Positions 23,252 to 32,935 of a stretch of DNA of 64,000 bases are shown here, piece after piece. This DNA is from Saposhnikovia divaricata (Eukaryota; Streptophyta; Magnoliopsida; Apiales; Apiaceae). The stretch spans positions 10,905,881 to 10,969,880 of the forward strand of contig CM071597.1 of assembly GCA_036435485.1 (NCBI GenBank), written 5' to 3'. Position 1 is the first letter of the stretch. Each line of letters begins with the position of its first letter. A program made the translations under genes and the position numbers. The notes beneath the pieces are model-generated. The model saw only the letters and a list, made by a program, of their open reading frames with translations. It did no database searches and was not told where the DNA came from.

Positions 23252-26200
23252 TTAAGATGTTTGAAAAACCAACTTGAGTTTGCAATCACGAAATGAACCA
23301 GGAGGAAGAGATTTCGTGAAAATATCTCCAACATTATCTGCACTAGAGATAGCATGAAGACGAACCGTTCCTTTTTCAACCTGTTGACGGGTGAAATGAC
23401 AATCGATCTCAATATGTTTAGTGCGTTCATGAAAGACATCATTGTGAGCAATGTCCCTCGCACTTTTGTTATCACAGTAGATAATAGTGGCTGGAGAATG
23501 AGTTACAGTCATTTCTTCAAGTAACCATCGTAGCCAAATTAATTCCTGTGTGGTGTCAGCCAGAGCTCGATATTCTGACTCGGCACTGGATTTTGAGGCA
23601 AGGGATTGTTTCTTACTACGCCAAGAGATAAGAGAGTCACCTAGAAAGAAGCAAAATCCTGTAGTGGAACATCTAGTAGTGGGATCACCACCCCAATCAG
23701 CATCAGAATAGGCATGTAACTCAAGTGATGAGTTGTATGCATAATGTAATCCATGAAAGATGGTGCCTTTGACATAACGAAGTATGTGAAGGACAGCTGT
23801 ATAGTGAGGAGTGCGAGGAGCTGCCATAAATTGACTAACAATGTGCACGGCATGAGCAATGTCAGGACGAGTGACAGTAAGGTAGATCAGACTTCCTATC
23901 AACTGACGATACAATGTAGGGTTGTCAAGTAGGTCACCATCTTTGGAGTTAAGTTTGACCCCGTATTCCAAAGGTGTAGATGTGATCTTAGTGTCGCTAA
24001 TTCCAGATTTCAACAACAGATCAGATGCATACTTGACTTGAGAAAGGGTGTAACCAGTAGGTACATAAGAAACCTCAAGACCCAAGAAGTAGCTTAATGA
24101 ACCAAGATCTTTCATTTCAAAATGCTGACTGAGAAACTGTTTGAGTTCAGAGATACCTGCACTGTCATCTCCGGTGATAATCATATCATCTACATAGATG
24201 AGGAGAAGAACAATTCCTCGATTTGTCCGTCGAATGAAGAGAGCATGATCATATGGACTAGAAGAAAATCCTAGCTCATTAATGACTTTGCTAAATTTCT
24301 CGAACCAAGCTCGAGGTGCTTGTTTTAGGCCATAAAGTGCCTTGTTAAGCTTGAGCACTTGACCTAGAGAGAGATCAAAACCGGGAGGAGGTTTGAGATA
24401 AACTTCTTCATCTAAGTCGCCATTAAGGAAAGCATTTTTGACATCCATTTGCCACATATCCCACTGTTTTGATGCTCCAACAGCTAGTAAACTTCGAACC
24501 GATGTAAGACGAGCAACTGGTGCAAAAGTCTCCTCATAATCTATGCCATATTCCTGGGTAAAGCCTCTAGCAACTAGACGAGCTTTATATCTCTCAATAG
24601 AGCCATCAGCATTTGTCTTAATTTTATAGATCCATCGACAACCCACAGCTGTTTTGTTAGGAGGAAAGGTAACCACATCCCAAGTGTGATTTTTGTCTAA
24701 TGCCTGAAGTTCTTCTGCCATAGCCTCCTGCCAAAGAGGGTTAACACTTGCCTCTCTATATGTTTGAGGCTCGTGCAATGATTCTATAGCAGAATATACA
24801 TGATAATCAGTAAGACGAACAGAAGGTTTTCTTACCCGAGTAGATCGAGGAACATGCTCATCTGAAGAGGATGGTAAAATAGGAGGCTCGGTACTGGAAT
24901 CCTCAGACTGACCTGCTGTAGGGATAGTAGTAGATGGAGATGGTTGTGTGAGCTCAACTAAAGTATCTACTGAATGTATATCAGAAGAAGATATTGGAGA
25001 TTCTACATATTCATCACTGGGATGTAGATCAATAAAAGGATCTGTAAAGTGAGAAATTCTAGTAGAGGTGTCAATGTGAAATTCTGACATAGATGAGAAC
25101 ATTTTATGCTCCCAAAAAGTAACATTACGAGAGACACGAAGACGTTGTGAAATAGGATCCCAACATCGATATCCTTTCTGACCACTACCATATCCAATAA
25201 AACAACAAAGACGAGCACGTGGTTCAAGTTTTGTCCTCTCATGTGGAGGAAGAAGTACAAAACAAGTAGAACCAAAAACCTTAAGAGAATCATATGATGG
25301 AGGTTCTTCATATAATTTTTCATAAGGGGAAACATTATTAATAACAGGAGAAGGAATCATGTTTATGGTGTGAACAGCAGTGAGTGCAGCTTCTCCCCAG
25401 AAGTATTCTGGACAAAAAGAAGAAATGAGAAGGGCTCGAATGGTGTCAAGAATGTGTCTATGTTTACGTTCAGCCCGACCATTTTGTTGAGATGTGTAAG
25501 GGCAAGAACTCTGTGCAAGGGTACCATAAGAAGCTAAAAAATTTGTAAGATCAGATTCTTTGTATTCTTTGGCATTGTCGGCACGAAAGAGTTTGATTTT
25601 CTTTTTAAACTGAGTGTGAATCATTGTGGCAAAATTTTTGTAAGTTTCTCCTAGTTCTGAACAATGTTTCAGGATATATATCCAAGTGAAACGAGAAAAA
25701 TCATCAACAAATATCACATAATATCTCGATCCCCCCATAGTGGGGGTTGGAGAGGGACCCCAAATATCAGAATGAATAAGATCAAAAGTAGAAGATAATG
25801 TTTCATAATGAATAGGAAAAGGAAGTACATGTTTTGCTAGTTTACAAGACACACATTCAATATTGTCTTCACTTACACTCCCTAAGTGACCTTTAGAAAT
25901 AAGACTATGTAAACGAGTGGAAGATGGATGACCTAACCGAGAGTGCCAGGTACTGGATGTAGATGAAATAGAGCCAACTAGATTAGTGGATGGTGATATT
26001 GGTGTAGGAAGATGAAGGGAAGTGAGCTCAAATAACCTTCCGCATCTACGTCCTGTCCCAAGAGTTTGTCCTGTCTGAGGATCATGTACATGACAACCAG
26101 AAGAGGTAAAAACAATGTCAAAACCGAGATCACATAATTGGCCAATTGAAACAAGATTAAGTGAAAGATTCGGAACAAAGTATGTGTCAGGAAGAGAAAG

Positions 26201-27348
26201 ATCTTCCGTAGATACTTTTCCAATATGTGCCACTTTCATTGTGGAACAATCAGCAGTTTGAATATTTGGAAGGCATAAACTCTGTGTTTTCGTGACAAAT
26301 ATGGATGGATCATTTGTCATGTGATTGCAACATGCGGAATCAAAATACCAAGAAGTACCTGAAGTGACAGAGAATGCAGTGGAGTTGGAGCTGGATTTAA
26401 GTAAAACCTGGCGGAGCAAGGTTTCAAGCTCACTTGCAGATGTGGTTTCTGATGTAGAGTCAGAAGTTGCAGCAGCGAAAGATTGAGTGAACTTATTTGG
26501 ACGAAAAGATGGCCTTTTCTTGCAGAATTGCATTGAGTAGTGGCCCTTTTGGTGGCAATGTTGGCATGTGTGATTGCGAAGAGCTGCACAATCCTTAGTT
26601 ACATGTCCATTTTGACGACAAAACCTACAAAAAGGTTTGTCATAAGTGGGTACTTGAGGTACCGCTAGGACGGTATCAGTCGCTGGACTGATTTTGCAGA
26701 TGCCAAGTCGAGTTTCTTCAGAAATAAGTTCGGTTAAAGCACTTTCCAAAGAGGGTAGCGGAACGCGATGGAGAAGAGCAGCTCTAACTGGTTCAAAATC
26801 CTGAGTAAGCGCCATCAAAAACTGGATGAGTCGCTGTTGGTCACGGTATGTGTGATAAAGAGTGGCATCCTCTGTGTCTTTCCACTTTGGTTCAGACAAA
26901 GTCAGCTGATCCCAAAGTGATTGTATTTGAGATAGAAAATCAGCTATAGATTGACCAGGTACTTGTTTTTGTTTGCTCAGAGAACTCATGATCTGATATT
27001 GATGAGCAAGATCAGATGTAGTGTAACGAGATGCCAATAAATCCCATATTTCCTTTGCATTCTCAAAATTTCCGAACTGAAGATTAATCTTAGAAACTGA
27101 AGAGTTTCAAAAAATGTGATAGCCTGATGATTTTTGACATCCCACTCTTCAATGCGATCTTTAAACTTTGACTCAGCTTCCTCCTTCTCTTTTGTTGGAA
27201 TTGTAATATCACCACTTACATAACGCCAAATTCTTTTACCTTTAAGAAAACTACGCATGGCTTGAGACCAAGCCAAGTAGTTGGAGCCATTCAAAATTGT
27301 TTGAATTGGCGAACTACTTTCTTTTTCCATGATAGAAATTGGGTTCAA
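23252..27348 (-). pseudogene. gag-pol: Ty1/copia gag-pol polyprotein with one frameshift
   Basis: The start is at 27348 (MNPISIMEKESSSPIQ), giving the N-terminal Gag (UBN2 type, with NGSNYLAWSQAMRSFLKGK). A frameshift in a T run near 27,105-27,110 moves the rest into a 1261-codon frame that is uninterrupted to 23252. Domains in the long frame: Gag capsid end (1-110); CCHC knuckle CRFCRQNGHVTKDC near 137 and a second, longer-spaced one; aspartic protease WYFDSACCNHMT near 230; integrase with HSDIWGP, FRADNAKEY and QQNGRAERK; reverse transcriptase with YVDDMIITGDD; RNase H with YSDADWGGD and SSAESEYRAL. Total length would be about 1,380 residues, normal for the family. A single frameshift and near-identical LTRs suggest very recent mobility. 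The copia family is certain; the lineage within it is not assigned. Confidence 0.92.
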
Positions 27349-28093
27349 GGATAAAAGATGTAACTTGTGGGTTTAATTTGTTAGAATCTGAAACTGTAAG
27401 GACTGGACTGTGTATATTTAGCAAATCAATGCTTTATTTAGAAGAGAAGTAAAAATTGGGATACTAAAAAGTAATATAATCAAATGTTTAAAGTACGTGG
27501 TGAGTATGATTTTGATAAGGTCTAACCCAAATATAAAATATTTGGCCCAAATATAAAAATATTATGAGGATTAAAATAAGACCCAAATATATGTTATTGG
27601 ACCTTAGGTGTATAAGTCATAAGTGGGCTTCAACAGGACATAAAAATCTGCAGGCTTTGTTAAAACAAGTATAAGAGTACCTCACTCGCGTGATTTCTCA
27701 TCCACAGGCTTTGTCTCAATACAAAAACACATTAACAAAGCTCGGACTCACTATCGCGCGTGAAGCCGTTGATGATACCGTAGGAGCTGCTGAGTTTATT
27801 GCGAGAAACAATCTCCGTGACACCGCTGAAATTGCCTCCGCACGCGCTGCTGATCTGTACGGTCTCCAGATCCTAGCTAACGGTATTCAAGACCTTCGAG
27901 CCGGTGATTGTTACAGAGAGTTGCTGAATAATGGTTATGGTAACGAAACAACAATCTCTAGTTGTAATCTTGTTTCAGATGCGAAACCACCAACTGTTTG
28001 GTAAAATGTCTCAAAGACAAAGTTGGCCAGAAAATTATTTTGACGACTGGAAAAGACGAAGGCAGCGGAACAATGGAGGAAAGAAGCCTAATG
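27349..28093. other. Long leader of the copia element with foreign sequence
   Basis: Between the gag start and the primer site. 27349-27660 is AT-rich and unassigned. 27672-27903 is the arogenate dehydratase fragment. 27904-28093 follows without a break on the plus strand and may be a second captured piece; one frame reads MSQRQSWPENYFDDWKRR, which I do not recognise. Simple copia leaders are often only around a hundred bases. Confidence 0.6.
27672..27903 (+). pseudogene. Captured fragment of an arogenate/prephenate dehydratase gene
   Basis: The plus-strand frame reads EYLTRVISHPQALSQ, then NTLTKLG, REAVDDTVGAAEFIA, NNLRDTAEIASARAADLYGL and ILANGIQD. This is the conserved central part of the plastidic dehydratase catalytic (PDT) domain of arogenate dehydratases, which make phenylalanine from arogenate. 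Similarity stops at GIQD, where the family continues with a DxxNVTRF motif before the ACT domain; here the frame instead runs LRAGDCYRELL and stops at 28004. Only about 75 of roughly 400 residues are present, with no start, transit peptide or ACT domain. It lies antisense inside the copia leader, so it is a transduplicated fragment, not a gene. The abrupt end could be an exon border of the donor gene. Confidence 0.85.
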
Positions 28094-28105
28094 CTCTGAT
28101 ACCAT
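28094..28105 (-). other. tRNA-Met primer-binding site of the young copia element
   Basis: Minus-strand TGGTATCAGAGC abuts the 5' LTR directly; it is complementary to the initiator tRNA-Met 3' end. Confidence 0.92.
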
Positions 28106-28394
28106 GATAAAATGTGAGTGAAAGTGTTTAATGCTTGCTTGTGTGTGTGATATATAACTAATATGTGTGTTAGTATATTAGCAGAGCAAGTACCGGAGAA
28201 GTAAAAACAATGTAAGAGAAAACAAAAACTCTTGTATTGCTTGTATTTGCTTGATATTACAATGGAGACAACGATTCAATATATAGGAAATTATACACTA
28301 TGTCAGCTAGCTACAGTAATTACTATGAGATCATGGATAATGTCATATTACTATGAGGTCATGGCTAATGTCATAGTAGGTGAAATATTTAACA
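28106..28394 (-). repeat. 5' LTR of the young copia element (289 bp)
   Basis: TGATAAAATG...TATTTAACA. Compared with the other LTR it has a 20-bp extra segment at 28181-28200 (GCAGAGCAAGTACCGGAGAA) and lacks the MITE. Confidence 0.92.
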
Positions 28395-29145
28395 GACTTA
28401 ATGGGGGTATTTTTAACTTAAAGGAGAAAGTAAAGTTGTTTACTTTAAGTTGAATGAAAGTGTTTGGATAATTTTACTTAAAGTTAAATGAGGGTTTAAT
28501 AATTTTGGCTTAAAGTGAAATTTGACTTAAAAAAATTTAAATTCATGATATTTAAGCTTTACAAGAATTGTGAAAAAAAAATAAAAAATAAAAAAAATCC
28601 ATAAGTCATAAGTCATAAGTCAAAAGTACCTAAATGGAACTTACGGCTTAAAGCAGTTTTTTAACTTAAAGCCGGCTTAAAGCCCGTATACCCAAACATA
28701 ACATTTTCTCCTGAAAGTCGAAAGCTCCTTTAAGGAGGTCGAGCCAAACAGGCTCTAAGAGCCCGTTTGGGCAACACTGCTTATTGCTTTTGCCGGCTTT
28801 AAGCTGATTTCGAACTATTTGGCAAATGAGGCTTTAAGTCCGCTTTAAGTTAAAAAACTGCTTTAAGTCATAAGTTCCATTTAGGTACTTTTGACTTATG
28901 ACTTATGGAGTTTTTTTTTTTTTCTTTTTTCACAATTCTTGTAAAGTTTAAATATTATGAATTTAAAATTTTTTTAAGTAAAATTTCACTTTAAGTCAAA
29001 ATTATTAAATCACAATTTAACTTTAAGTAAAATCACCCAAACACTTTCATTCAACTTAAAGTAAATAATTTCACTTTCTCCTTTAAGTTAAAAATACCAC
29101 CATTAAGTCAAAAGTAACTTATTTTAAGCAACCCAAACACCTTCT

Positions 29146-29537
29146 AAATAAAAAAAACCAATTAGTTTTTGCTTATAATGTTCATAGGAGTATCAACTTA
29201 AGTGAATCCTAAAGAACTAAAGATAATCAACTCAAAACCAATTTTGTCTTGTGCCATACAACCAAATCCAATGCAACAAAGGAAAGCATCAACCATAAAA
29301 CAAAATGGTCTATAACAACATTAGTATCATTTAAAAATATCGAGTTTGTTTTTACTTCACAGCCAGAAGAAACAACCACAACAAAACATCAAATTACAGT
29401 ATCTGTGAACTCATGAATAAACCACACAAAAACACTTAATTCATCAAATTACATTAAGAAAAAACAGCATTCTCCACAACTGCATTGATGTTTTTGAGAT
29501 AATTATTTATTTCTTCCGCAAGATATCTGGGTTGATT
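29146..29537. other. CAD 3' flank and probable 3' UTR
   Basis: Between the hAT-like arm and the CAD stop codon. It presumably contains the 3' UTR of the leftward-transcribed CAD gene; the polyadenylation site cannot be fixed. Confidence 0.5.
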
Positions 29538-31599
29538 TTATGTTTCTTGATCAAGCTTACTGCCTGAAACATCTACAACAAACCGGTATCTGACGTCGTT
29601 TTTCTCCAACCTCTCAAAGGCTTTGTTTATGTAATCCATCTTCACTACTTCAATTGTTGAAGTAATTCCCTTTTCATTGCAAAAATCAAGCATTTCCTCT
29701 GTTTCTTTTATGCTCCCTATGAAGCTCCCAGTTATGGCCTTTCTCCCTACACAAAGTTTTCAGAATAATTAAAACTACAAGTAATTTACGAATTTTAACA
29801 AACTTTAGCAATGGTAAGATAATTAATATGTCAAATGCAACTCCCCTTGAGTGAGCGAAAAGATGAATCGACTTACCAAGCATAACCATGGGGGAGATAA
29901 ACTGCAAAGGAGTATTGATAACCCCCATCAAGATCAACTTCCCATCAAGTTTCAACAAGGAGAGGTAAGGTTCAAGTGGGTGAAAAACAGGCACCGTGTC
30001 AATGATATAATCCAGCGAATCAGCAGCTTCTTGCATTTGAGTAGCATCCGAGCTGACAAGGTAAGCATCTGCGCCAAGATGATCCATTGCCTCCTCTTTC
30101 TTCTTATCGGATGAGCTAATGACAGTCACATGATGCCCCATGGCTTTCGCTAACTTCACCCCCATGTGTCCAACCCCTCCAAGCCCCAATATGCCTCCTC
30201 TAAGTCCAGCAATCTTACTTAACCCAAAATGAGTCAGAGGACTGTAAACTGTCACCCCTGCACATAACAGAGGTGCTGCCTGTTCCGGTGCCATTCCATC
30301 TGGTATTTTCACTGCAAACCTATTGAAAAGGAGTACACAACAATTTAGCTACATACTGAAATTCCTATACTGTAAGTGGTTTATATATTAGCTTTAGCCA
30401 ATACAAGACATATTAACAACTGTGAAAATTCCAGTCCATTTATTTTTTTTGGCATACCAAATAAGTAATATATATTCCAATAAAAATGTAAAATTCAAAT
30501 CATTGTTCTATGGATGCATAGTGAATGGTAATGAAAATGCATTCTTACTTTTGATCGACAACCATGGAGCTGGCGAAGCCTCCTTGGGTGGGCTTGCCAT
30601 CGGTGTAGACATCATTATAAGACCAAATCTTCTTGTTGCAGTACTGCTCAACATCAGCGTTGCACGGCCTGCAGGTTCTACAACATCCAACGATTGTGCC
30701 AACTCCGACACAATCTCCTGCCTTGAACTTGGTCACATCTGTTCCAACCTCCACCACCTCACCAACCACTTCATGCCTTCAGAACAAGAACACCATATAA
30801 AAATATAACCAAATTATTACCAGGTACCCAGAATTAAATGTACAGAATGTGAGTACTAATGTGCTGATATCATCTGAATTAATTAAACATTCCTTCTGTC
30901 CCATAATTGACAGTCTAGTTATTCTTTATTGAATGCTAAAATTAAATGTCCACCCATAAGAATTATTGTACTATGGATTAATCTCATCCTATATAATATG
31001 AAAAACTCAGGTCTCTCTTGATAAGGAAATTTAATCTACAAGAAGGTGACTTTTTCTCTTTTTTTTTTTTGTTCAGGACTAAAGAATTAGATAAACACAT
31101 ACTTGAATGTATTACTATTTGCGGCTATTAATTACATTAATATAAAACATTAATATAAGGCCTTTTGCGATGTAATCAAACACAAATTTGTTCATATTCA
31201 ATCCAAAACGGACAAGATCATACTATCATTTAAGTCTTGCTTGCGGCTTAACGATATTTTATAACAATGAGAAAATATTAATAAAATGAAAACATACCCT
31301 GGAACCATGGGGTATTTGGAAGCTCCAAGATCATTCTTGACCTGGTGAACATCAGTATGGCAAATCCCACAACAAGTAATCTTGATAAATATATCTTCAG
31401 GGCCTGTCTCTCTATTATTTCATACATGTAAACCAAAAATAAAAGTCAGAAACATGAAATAATTTTAAACTGCATTAAAAGAGTGAAGCAAAAAGATATT
31501 TTCAAGAAACCTGAGAGTGTAGGTGTATGGTGAAAGAACTCCAGAAGGATCTCTTGCAGCCCATCCTGTTGTTTTTCTCTCCACTTCTAAGCTGCCCAT
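29538..31599 (-). CDS. CAD: Cinnamyl alcohol dehydrogenase, complete five-exon gene
   Basis: Exons, in order of translation: 31511-31599, 31298-31411, 30549-30776, 29877-30319, 29538-29746. All introns are GT-AG and the joined length is 1083 bp, 360 residues, the normal size. Start MGSLEVERKTTGWAARD. Zinc-dependent medium-chain dehydrogenase: catalytic zinc ligands C47, H69-E70, C163; structural zinc C100, C103, C106, C114; Rossmann motif GLGGVGHMG (about 189-197); SSSDKK (212-217) fits NADPH preference. It reduces cinnamaldehydes to monolignols for lignin in the cytosol. Pocket residues typical of lignin CADs are present (T49, Q53, L58, W119, and the GSFIGS segment), but residue 60 is Ala and 95 is Thr where Arabidopsis CAD5 has Met and Cys as I recall. 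A TATA box and an AC-II element lie upstream. No break seen, so probably functional. Confidence 0.95.
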
Positions 31600-31679
31600 T
31601 TTTGTTAAAAAGAGAAAGAAGTGATAAATTGTTGTAAATTAATCAAAAGGTTATGTATGGATAAATGTATGTACAAAGA

Positions 31680-31687
31680 TATAAATA
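31680..31687 (-). promoter_or_regulatory. TATA box of CAD
   Basis: Minus-strand TATTTATA about 80 bp upstream of the CAD start codon, allowing a 5' UTR of about 50 bases. Confidence 0.6.
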
Positions 31688-31748
31688 GACAGTGGGATGG
31701 TTCAGTTAGCTAAGCGACGTTCAAATGGGACATGTTAGGCGGTCGTGG

Positions 31749-31755
31749 GGTTGGT
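31749..31755 (-). promoter_or_regulatory. AC-II element (MYB site) in the CAD promoter
   Basis: Minus-strand ACCAACC, the AC-II sequence bound by R2R3-MYB regulators of lignin genes. It lies about 60 bp upstream of the TATA box and 150 bp from the start codon. The match is exact; its function is inferred from other monolignol genes. Confidence 0.6.
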
Positions 31756-31773
31756 GAACCAATTATTCCACGG

Positions 31774-32346
31774 GAGGGTCCGTTTGGTTAAGATAAAAAT
31801 TATTAGTATGATTTAAAGTTGATTATAGTGATATGTGAAAAATAAAAAATTTAAGTCAATATTTGTTTGGTAATTTTATATTATGGATAATTTAAAAATT
31901 ATTAGAAATGTTAAAATAAAAATAAATTTAATAAATAATTAAGGGCTTAATGATTCTATAGTTAATTATAGGTAATATCCTAAAGTTAAGTCATATTTTA
32001 ATATAAAAGTAAGGATATTTTTGTAAATACAGGGGTGAATTCTATTATTACAAAAATGTCATCTAATTTTTGTATATAAAATGCAAATGACTTTAGGTAA
32101 TTTTCCTACCGTTAACGGTAGGAACATTTTTCTCAATAATTAATTTGAATGAAGTTATTAACTTTTATCAAATAAAATCATCAAAATAAAATAAGTCAAG
32201 TACATACTACCAACTTCGGGCTTTAAGCTGTTTTTTTAATTTTAATTTTAAATAATTTTCTAACTTATTACACAAACAGATATTTTTTCAATTTAAAGTC
32301 AAAAATCATTTTAAGCAATGCTTTAACCTCAAGCCAAACGGGCTCT
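31774..32346. mobile_element. hAT-like MITE in the CAD upstream region
   Basis: Left end AGGGTCCGTTTGGTTAAG and right end (reverse complement) AGAGCCCGTTTGGCTTGAG are inverted relatives of the ends seen at 28759 and 28756. The interior is AT-rich with no frame. Target duplication not resolved, so the borders are approximate. It begins only about 175 bp upstream of the CAD start codon. Confidence 0.55.
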
Positions 32347-32935
32347 AAGGCTATTTAACTTATTAGCAATGTATTAAGTTCGATGGAAATGGGGTCAATT
32401 TTGATTAAAATCTCTATTAAACTAAATTTTTCTGTGTAAAACTTATTTTCAAACCTGATTTTTAATTTAAAACTAGTATAAAAGAATTTGTTAATATTTT
32501 AATAATATTAACAATATTATTAAAATATTGTAGTCCAATAAAAGTGATGGAACTTTGAAGGATCGACAAAAGCTTAAATTTTTTTTGTGTAAAACTTATT
32601 TTCAAACCCGATTTTTAATTTAAAACTAGTATAAAAGAATTTAAGCTTGTACGGATATCGTTTTAATTGATTTTTAAATTCGACTGTTCGAAATTCTGAT
32701 TCAATAACTGTGCATTATAATACTAATTGTTTAAAATGAATATCACCATTTTTAGTTTATAAGATAACATTTTAAATTTGGAAAATGTTAGATAACCTAA
32801 AAGTTTTCGAATTAAAACATGGTAACTATACATTTACATGTCAACTCAATGATATCCTACATCATTTGCAAATATTTTTTAGATCTTTAGCAATATTCAT
32901 TAAATTATTTCATATGTTAAGAATACCACCTTTTA
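32347..32935. other. AT-rich spacer with a short direct repeat
   Basis: No gene. A segment of about 65 bp with GTGTAAAACTTATTTTCAAAC and TTTAATTTAAAACTAGTATA occurs twice (near 32434 and 32587). Confidence 0.6.

Larger units (their letters stand above)
22539..28394 (-). mobile_element. Young Ty1/copia retrotransposon carrying a host gene fragment
   Basis: LTRs at 22539-23238 (enlarged by a MITE) and 28106-28394 flank one long gag-pol frame on the minus strand. The target duplication GACTT is at 22534-22538 and 28395-28399. An extra, slightly diverged LTR start at 22126 comes from the local tandem duplication. Removing the MITE and its TAA duplicate leaves an LTR of 270 bp against 268 bp for the 5' LTR less its 20-bp insert, and the two differ at only one or two bases, so insertion was recent. 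The leader between primer site and gag is unusually long (about 750 bp) because it includes arogenate dehydratase sequence in antisense orientation. Confidence 0.92.
22084..29145. repeat. hAT-like inverted-repeat pair, split by a copia insertion
   Basis: Left arm: 22084-22125 plus 28400-28756; right arm: 28759-29145. The right arm, read in reverse, matches the left arm over nearly all its length (GTGTTTGGG, CTTAAAATAAGTTACTTTTGA and AGTTCCATTTAGGTACTTTTG-like segments). The centre is two GAGCC..GTTTGG-type ends separated by AA (28757-28758). Ends of the form AGAGCCCGTTTGG are typical of plant hAT MITEs. The copia element at 22539-28394 separates the two pieces of the left arm. With the copia removed it is a roughly 790-bp near-palindrome. 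I could not fix an 8-bp target duplication. Confidence 0.65.

Noticed and set aside
27690..28004. A 104-codon plus-strand frame as a real ADT gene
   Set aside because: It lacks a start (begins at GTG), transit peptide, most of the catalytic domain and the ACT domain, and lies inside a retrotransposon leader.
30422..30808. A 128-codon plus-strand frame
   Set aside because: It is antisense to CAD exon 3 and its introns.
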